A DNA stretch of 64,000 nucleotides from the NCBI GenBank assembly GCA_951799445.1, contig OX637287.1:42747724-42811723 (forward strand), in the 5' to 3' direction. The position numbers and the translations under genes were made by a program. The DNA comes from Pseudisothecium myosuroides. Its lineage: Eukaryota > Streptophyta > Bryopsida > Hypnales > Lembophyllaceae. Below are positions 57,076 through 64,000 of the stretch, piece after piece. Positions within the stretch are counted from its first letter, which is position 1, and every line of letters starts with the position of its first letter. Below the pieces are notes generated by a model. That model searched no databases. It worked only from the letters and a program-made list of their open reading frames with translations, and was not told the DNA's origin.

Positions 57076-60000
57076 CCACTAAAATCCAATACTTCCCAAG
57101 CTCTAGATTTTGAATTGAAGGAGGTGCTCATTGCCATGGAGAGCATCATCCATGTGAGCACAACTTGAGCAACAAAAGACAGCTCCCTATTCACTCACAA
57201 TACTCTTCCTAATCGTTTAGAAAAAAAGTTGGTATATAAAACCTAAAAAAGAGAGCTTTGAAAACCCTACACTAGACACAAAATGAAAGCTCAAGAATTC
57301 AAAGAAACATTCTCCACAATATGTACTATCACTCCCAAAAAATATTGAAAAAAACAAATAAACATACCAAGAAATTTATTGACGAAGTTGAAGCTCTCCC
57401 AAGCCCTCCCAAGTTTCAACCCAAAATGCTCCCAGTGATTGTATCGTGCACAATAGAAGGAGAAAGAGAACGCAACTCCGAAGTGCCACCATAACATTGC
57501 TAAACAAGCAGGGGGGGCTTTCCTTTTCCTCCCTCAGAAAGTGGAAGCCCCCCATACTGTAGAATCCATGTGGTAGGAGGAGAGTAGCCTAACAGGATGA
57601 CCCATGTAACAAGCACCAATAAGGAGACTGCAAATTATAACTATAATTCCCCCTAGGTATCTTGGGGGGAATTATACCTCCACCTGGGAGGTAGAGGGGT
57701 GGATGGTTAAGCAATGTTATGACATTTTGTGTTGACGATGGCAACTAAACTTACCCAAGGAGTAGTTAAAAACCTTGTATGCGACTGTAGGGTCTAAGCT
57801 GGAGGTGGCAGGGTGAGGGCCCACCTCAAGCCATCGGAGGGTGGAGCCAGCCTTTACACACAACTAAGGTAGGCATCCCAAATGCGCCACTGACCTTAAA
57901 GCGCCATCTTCAGTGTATGTACATCTCCAAAATCAGTTATGTACCTCTGTGAAAGAAACACTTTTTGAACCAAACTTTGTTCCTTCATAACTTTTGCATA
58001 CAGTATCCAAATGTCGCGTTTTTTGGTGCATTGGAACCTCCTTTCCCTTGCCAATAAGAATATATAAGAATTTGAATAGTCTAATGATAGTAATTAGGCA
58101 CAATAGCAATTACTGGCGGTTTTGGGATACCTACCTTATGTGCGTGGGCCTACAGGTGCACGTCAAAAAATCCAGTTGAGGCACTATGAATGAGCAAGAA
58201 TGTCGCAGAAGAGCTTGTTGGTGAGACAGTCTCAACAAACTGCTCTGATCAAGAGGCCAAATCACCTTGTCAAGGAACGATTCATATTTTGATTTGGGCG
58301 GGAATTTTTCCAGAAAGGGGATGACAATCTCTCGCTGGTTGTTGATGAATGGCTCCGTCCCTAAAAATCATCCATATGGGTCTTCCATGACCACAGTGCA
58401 ATAAAACTTCATCAACTCTGAAGGGGCTGGCCCACCTACTAAGTTAGAAGCAGCTAAATGTGACACGTATTCAAGATTTGCAGATCTTGAGGGTAGCTAC
58501 AAATTAAACTAAATGATGCGTGCTTGTTAGGAAATGGTGTAGGAAATCAACAAAATTGGTTTCGTATTTTTTTAAGCTTGTATGAATATAATATGAATTT
58601 TTGGAACCAAGTGTGTAGATGCACCCGTAGACTAACACAAAATTGAACACAAAAACATCCAATAGCAACAAACCATAAGCTTGTATCATGCTCATTTTAT
58701 TGGCCAACACAAAGTCCGCCCCTGTCATTGTGACACATTCATGTAAATTCACTTGTTAGCATTCGGTCCACCTGCGTGTTACTTTAGGGCTTATTCTAGA
58801 TGTTGATAAATGAATCCTGTTACATTTGGGTATTCCGACTTGAAGGTAGACCAATCCAATTCCATCCCTTACTTTTGGCCCCAATTCCATTTAGTCACTT
58901 GTTTACTAGACCTATGCAAACAACTTTGTCTTTAGCTTCAGAGTCCCAGACTCACTTAATCCACGCACCCTTGACACCATCAATCTCAATTATATCTAAA
59001 AATTGCCCCCCTCCAATACTATCGATCTTATTTCTCAATATCTTTTACATTACAAGAAGAATGAGGCTTGAAAAATACCTATAAAATTAGACCAGTAATG
59101 AAATTATGATTAAAAAATAAATAAAAATATAAAAATCGCAGTCCTAATAGGTCAAATTTTGGCCAACATGGATTGCAAATATTAAATTCTTAAATATTTT
59201 AAAAGAAATTATAAAAATTATATATTTTAAAAATAATTGGAAATTTTTTTTAAAAATTTCAACCGGTAACGTCACTCATGGTCCAGTTTCATGGCCCTCT
59301 TCAAGCCCCATTTCTCTTGTAATGTACATTAGAGAGATAATTTGATGAAGGTTATGGACACTTCCCACACTTACATGTAAAGTATTTGCTATCTTTCTGT
59401 CTGAACATCCTCTCCAAAGCATGGAAACTACATTATTTTGAACCTATCAAGATAATGTTTTAGGCATCTTTGAACATTGAAGAAGGCGGCCTATACAATA
59501 AGGACTAGATCATGCAAAGTTGTGCAAGTGCTAGTGAAAAATCTCTTATAACTTTGCGCACATCAATTTACAGGTTTCTATATTTTATGGATTGTCAAAA
59601 CTGATCAGATGAAAGAGATGACTACTAGACATCCATTTCTCATGACAAATGCATTGCCACCTTGTTGATTTGAAATTAATTACAATCAAAGTTGTGATTA
59701 CTAATGTTTGATCAATTTTGCTAGTCTTTAAAATTGTAAATTTGACTAAATTTATCTATGCACATCAATTAGAATCAAGGAATTTATTGGTTGTCTCAGT
59801 CTATTCCATAATACTAATTCCTATTGTTTTTTTTTCATGTATCCCAAATTACTACTCCTTTTCAACAATATACTTCAAACCCAGATTTGGAAGTGAAGAT
59901 CTTTTGGGTTCAAGAAGGTTCCAAGGACTGAATTCTTGTGGAAGTGGCGGATTTAGCGAGCTAGATTTTGGGATAGAGGAAGTAGATAAATCTACCTTAA

Positions 60001-60400
60001 AACCTTTTGCCAAGAGTTGATAACATGAAACTCCTTGGAAAATGAATTATTCCATGAAAAATGCAATTTAGAAATATGGTTTCTAGAAAATGTAGTTCAT
60101 TTTTTGTGAATTTCACGTTTTCAAGACTTCAACTCTACGATGGTGGAAAATCTATGACATATCATTTGCAAAAAATTAACCGTTTTTTTTTCTCAAAACC
60201 ATTTTTTCTAGACTCCATTTTTCATTTTTCATGGAATAGTCCATTTTTCGCGAATTTCACGTCGCAAACTGAAATTTGAGTGGAGCAGTGCTGTCGATTG
60301 GTGCGCTTGCTCTGCCATTGCAATTAAGCTTCCGGAATCGAATATGGTGTCGTAGGAAGGACTGAATTCTCGTGGAAGTGGTGGATTTTGCGAGCTAGAT
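57076..60400. other. Intergenic DNA with a 430-bp-apart direct repeat
   Basis: A segment of about 50 bp (AAGGACTGAATTCT, GTGGAAGTGG, GCGAGCTAGATTTTG) occurs at about 59923-59973 and again at 60357-60406. Between them, ATTCCATGAAAAATG (about 60049) is mirrored by CATTTTTCATGGAAT (about 60223). A CCCCC/GGGGG hairpin lies at about 57645-57676. No gene is recognised; the frames at 58504-58752 (minus) and 59718-60020 are not supported. Confidence 0.4.
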
Positions 60401-61038
60401 TTTGCGAATTGTCGTTCACGGCCGTGAATTGGCGACGCTTGGGACCGGCGGAGAGATGGAGTCGAAGAATCATCGCTGTGTGTCTGTGAAAGGCTTCCGG
60501 ATTCATGGAGATTGGCACCTCAAGTTGCGACATGCCTTGAGAATCTTCTGTAGGTTCGCATTTGTTACAGTGTCATGGCGAGCTTGCTGAGCTTTCTCGT
60601 GCTTCTACTTTGGCAATTTCGAATTCGTGTATCTTTTCGGTAGCTGCTATCCTATTTCCAGGTACAGTAGTGTATAACGAACGCGCAAGGTTTCTGATTT
60701 TCGTCAGTCTCTCCGGAATTTCTTGGATTCGGCAGTCCTGCTGAAGGCTCGATGGTCGATTAGGGTTTGAGTTGGATGCTCCGACTCCGTTTTCGTTTTT
60801 GCTATTGACGACGACCAAATGCGGAGAGAGTTGCTGTGAGGTGGACACGACGATGTCCGGAATGAACGACCTCCATATTAGCGCATGCCGTTCAGTGAGT
60901 ACGCTGTGGAATTCGAAGGTGATCGTTTAGAAGTTACTACTATGCACTGGTTTCTACACAGGGAGCTATGACGCATGTGTAGCTAGTTCTTTACCATTTC
61001 GAAGCCTTGGGTGCTGCGAGTCCCGCAGCTAAGCACTC

Positions 61039-61284
61039 ATGGGGTTCTCTGCCATGGACGCTATGCAAGTCCTCACTCATGGGGTCCTCTTCACGGGGAT
61101 GTCGAGCAAGTGGCGAGAGGAGGATCGGTCTTGGCGGGATGAAGACCGGGCGTGGCAATGTGAGGATCTCGATTATAGACGGGAGGAAAGGGGATGGCGG
61201 GAGCAAGAAAAAGATATGCGAGAGTTGGAGCTCAGGTCCTCTTCTGAGTCTCCCTCTTCTTGTGCTCCAGACATGTGCTCTTAG
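61039..61284 (+). CDS. Hypothetical protein or exon with repeated WREED-type motifs
   Basis: An 81-residue frame with heptad-like repeats: KWREEDRSWRDEDRAWQ, DLDYRREERGWREQEKD, ending RELELRSSSES. This strongly charged pattern, with Trp or Tyr every seven to eight residues, is unlikely by chance and suggests a coiled helix. An acceptor-like GTCCCGCAG precedes at about 61029. A raised-GC stretch at 60400-60900 may be its leader or first exon, and a consensus donor GTGAGT lies at about 60897, but I could not join them in frame. It could be a whole small gene, one exon, or a remnant. Function unknown. Confidence 0.4.
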   Translation: MGFSAMDAMQVLTHGVLFTGMSSKWREEDRSWRDEDRAWQCEDLDYRREERGWREQEKDMRELELRSSSESPSSCAPDMCS

Positions 61285-61552
61285 GGTCTAGACTCATAAC
61301 ATCTGTAGATAGTCACTGAATTGGTGGTTTTCAGCGAAATTTGACGAAATTTGACGAGCTCTGACGAAAGGGAGGTAATACGCTGACGTCCCTCCAAATT
61401 TAATTCACTGGCATGCTGCCAGGAACACCAGAGCCCCAGTAAAAATAAAGGGCTGGTGATTTTGAATGGCAAGGGAAATAGACGCAGATGTCGTTACTTT
61501 CAAAATTTGAGAGGGGCAGCGACTGGAAAATGGTCACTTGGGTCAATAGGGG
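61285..61552. other. Spacer ending at a TTAA junction
   Basis: No gene. The sequence ends CAATAGGGG directly before the TTAA at 61553, where similarity to segmental copies A and B begins. This looks like one end of a further TTAA element, but I found no matching opposite end. Confidence 0.35.
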
Positions 61553-62368
61553 TTAACCCTACAACAACTAAGTAGTCAAAAAGTACCACACAAATGACAT
61601 TTAGAGAAACTGTAGAAACAAAGACTACACCTGCTCATTCAACAATCTTATCAGTTTTGGTTGACTACCTTGGTCATAGCCTTGACCTTCCACGGTTAAC
61701 ATGCATTGTTTAGATACTATATGAATAAGATATGACATTTCAAAATATTGTGCACAGTTGTACCAATAATCAACACAAGGCTCCCCTGGTTGTGCATATC
61801 TTGTAGGTGTGATGATCATGGGTTCACATACCTCTGAAGAGATCTTCTTGTCGGTTTTGTACGATTGGAAGCGACTGCAGGGCAGTTGTACTCACTCTTT
61901 CGTCACATCAACTGACAGCCAGAAGTCATGCTCTGGTGACTTCGCAGCCGGAGCACGCTGTACGAGGCCGGCTGTGACGCTTGCGTGTTGAATTACCTCA
62001 ACTGGGTGAGCCTTGCTGCCATTACAAACTTGCATTCTTCTCTATCAGCTGCTCAGAATCTTGCCTCTTAGCGAATGGCACGAGTTTCGCAGCAAGGCGC
62101 GCATTTCTCAGTATCAATAGCTCAGTCTGTTACTTCCCTGCGTGCTCCACAAGTTTTGACAGCAAGGGCTTGCATTCTGTAACAGTAACAGTAGCTTAGT
62201 GTCTGCGTGTTGCACGAGTTGTCGCAGCAAGACCTGCATCCTTCTGAAACAGCATCTCAGTCTTTTGCCTCACTGCGTGTTGCACGAGTTTTCGTAGCAA
62301 GCCGTGCACTCTTCGGTATTGTAGCTCAGTCTCTGGCCTTAGTTTTCACCAAGATTGGGGAGAGGGAG
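61553..62368. repeat. Tandem segmental duplication copy C, upstream part
   Basis: Collinear with the last part of copies A (from about 18825) and B (from about 41525). It carries the empty sites for the TTAA MITE of copy B and both TA MITEs of copy A. It ends in a four-unit version of the UGT leader repeat (about 62030-62365), one unit longer than in A and B. Confidence 0.8.
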
Positions 62369-64000
62369 ATGGGTTCGATTCAGAAGGCGAGCACGACGAC
62401 GACGAGGACGACTCGGGGGCACATTGTGGTCGTCCCGCTTCCTGCACAAGGTCATGTCACTCCAGCCTGGCAGTTGGCGCAGCACCTACTGACCCTGGGC
62501 TTCCGCATCACTTTCGTCAACACCGACCATAACCACGAAAAATTGGTGAAAATCCGCAGCTCTTCCAAAGCTATGGCGATGGAGCTCCCCGAGTAAGCAC
62601 TACGAACTCTTTGAGTATAGCTAGATTGATTTGGTTTATCGAGCAACCTTCGGTCCTGCTTGAGAGTTAATTACAGAATCGGGTTGCATTATTGATACTC
62701 TGATGGCGACTTTGTAGTTCCTGTGAATTCTGATGTTCATAAGCATGTTGTCAAATTTATCAGGCTCCGCGTCGACGAAGTAGCGCGAAGTAGCGCGAAG
62801 TAGCTATACTGCAGTGTTAGCACCAATTTGCTGACATTGCAGGAATTTAGTAACTAAGCTACTTTGCGCTACTTGGTTGGCGTGGGACTGGGCAGGGTCT
62901 AATCAGAGGTGATGAAGGCTGAAAGAAAAGCTGTGACAGCAACTTTGGAGTAGACTCTGGTAGAGGTCTCGCGCTTTAAACATTCATGTACGGCTTGAAT
63001 GATTTCTTACATGGTAACCCGAATTCACGAGAAGAATTCTTAACATCCATCAACTGCTTGATTGATTTCTAACGTCACAGCCCTAATTCACTAGAAGGAT
63101 TCTAAACTATCGTGTTTTGCTTCAAAGATTTCCAACGTCGTAACCCTAATTCACTAGGAGATTTCTAAACGCTCCTGTACTGCTTGAAAGGATCCTAATC
63201 TCGAAATCGTAATTCACTAGAAGAATTCCAAACACTCATGTACTGCGTGCAAGCTTTGTAACCTTGTAAACCTAATTGTGCAGCAATGGCATTGAGTTCG
63301 TCTCGATGTCCGACGGTTACCCCGAAGATTTTCTATCCGTGGGCACTATCGAGGAGTTCAACCGGGCGACCTTGAGCATGGGCCCCAGCTTGGAGGCGCT
63401 TCTCCTGACCTTGCACCCGCCCACCATCACCTGCGTCATCCGCGACATTCGAATGTCGGCCGTGCACGCCGTGGCGAAAAAGCTCGGTATTCCCGTGGTC
63501 GGTCTGGCCACCCCTTCCGCCATTTCCAAGCAATGTGTCTTCAACCTCCCAGTCCTTATATCCTCAAGGCTTCTCCCATTGCCACCTCCTCCACCCGATT
63601 GCACACCCTCCTTGAACGCAAGTAATTTCATGCTAGGTCCCCCTCGAAGTCCCGCCGAAGCAACCGCTCGACAAACCCCAGTGACGCCCCACATTTCTGG
63701 CGTCTCCCCAACTCTGCGAGTCCAAGACCTCCCAACTCACATCCTCGCCGACCTCGATCACAACTTCCTCAAAATCCATCGCGACATACAAAATCCGCTT
63801 CTCCCTGACTGTGAATGCATCCTCTTCAACACGTTCCACGACTTAGAGGGCGAGGTTCTCGACGTCATCGACTTAAACTCGCGAGTGTTCGCTGTAGGCC
63901 CTCTCATCTTGGCCGGGGCGGGAACTGGCACTACACTCCGAGAAGAAGAACCTGGCATCCTCTCTTGGCTGGACACCCAAACCCCTAACTCCGTCCTGTT
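62369..64000 (+). CDS. UDP-glycosyltransferase, family 1 (copy C), 3' end outside the window
   Basis: Exon 1 is 62369-62592 (donor GTAAGC) and exon 2 starts at 63284 (acceptor TTGTGCAG) and remains open at the window end. The N-terminus differs from A and B (MGSIQKAST). PLPAQGHVTP carries the catalytic His, and AWQLAQHLLTLG replaces the ALQLA version. Exon 2 diverges most right at its start (SDGYPEDFLSVGTIEEFNRA). The visible part reaches SWLDTQTPNSVL, just before the PSPG box, which lies beyond 64000. No stop or frameshift is seen, so the gene is probably intact. It is the oldest-looking branch of the trio by sequence difference. Confidence 0.88.
62975..63255. repeat. Expanded intronic minisatellite in UGT copy C
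   Basis: About five diverged units of about 62 bp, each containing CCCTAATTCACTAGAAGAATT-like, TCTAAACnCTCATGTACTGC-like and TTCTAACGTCGTAA-like phrases. Copies A and B carry only about two units at the same place, which accounts for most of the 200-bp greater intron length in copy C (691 bp against about 490 bp). Confidence 0.75.

Noticed and set aside
61553..61556. Calling a fourth TTAA element ending at 61552
   Set aside because: Only one candidate terminus (CAATAGGGG) is visible; no inverted partner with CCCCTATTG next to a TTAA was found upstream.

Overview
The window is nuclear DNA of a land plant. It has AT-rich intergenic DNA, GT-AG introns, a SAUR gene, a chloroplast-type P-class PPR gene, a TMEM18 gene, plant UDP-glycosyltransferases (UGTs) with a PSPG box, and the tail of a lectin receptor kinase. 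DUF7869-type transposase genes are, to my knowledge, abundant in mosses, lycophytes and liverworts. I therefore lean towards a non-seed plant, but this is inference and the species is not identified.

Layout. 0-16 kb: a SAUR gene (minus), about 9 kb of AT-rich repeats including a 1.2-kb TTAA-flanked element, TMEM18 (minus), and a two-exon PPR gene that looks orthologous to Arabidopsis At5g39980. 16.1-64 kb: a tandem array of a unit of about 6 kb, each unit ending in a two-exon UGT gene. Copy A is 16.1-22.3 kb, copy B 38.3-44.6 kb, and copy C runs from 61.55 kb past the window end. Comparing the copies exposes empty sites for several small transposons (TTAA, TA, TAG and 9-bp target duplications). 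The spacer between B and C holds a lectin-kinase tail, repeat-rich DNA, a second clear TTAA element and a broken MYB/SANT-like gene.

The striking object lies between UGT copies A and B: a DNA element of 14.8 kb (23266-38036). Its terminal inverted repeats of about 300 bp differ at one aligned base. Two divergent multi-exon genes occupy it. The rightward gene encodes a DUF7869-type, probably DDE/RNase-H-fold transposase. The leftward gene encodes a large protein with a ParB/sulfiredoxin-like motif, a methyltransferase-like glycine-rich motif and an FCP1/NIF-like HAD domain interrupted by one stop codon. At least 33 copies of a 19-bp near-perfect palindrome (consensus TGTCGGCTGCCAGCCGACA or TATCGGCTGCCAGCCGATA) are strewn through it. 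The single asymmetric centre base switches strand where transcription diverges, and every intron I could define contains at least one copy. A 77-bp tandem array of the palindrome lies between the two genes. The right inverted repeat has itself been split by a 1-kb foldback element.

How the parts may work together (inference): the DUF7869 protein would mobilise the element through the terminal repeats. The palindromes are candidate binding or modification sites for a protein made by the element, and the leftward gene would supply DNA-binding, modification or phosphatase-like accessory functions. The UGT array, PPR, SAUR and TMEM18 genes are ordinary host genes.
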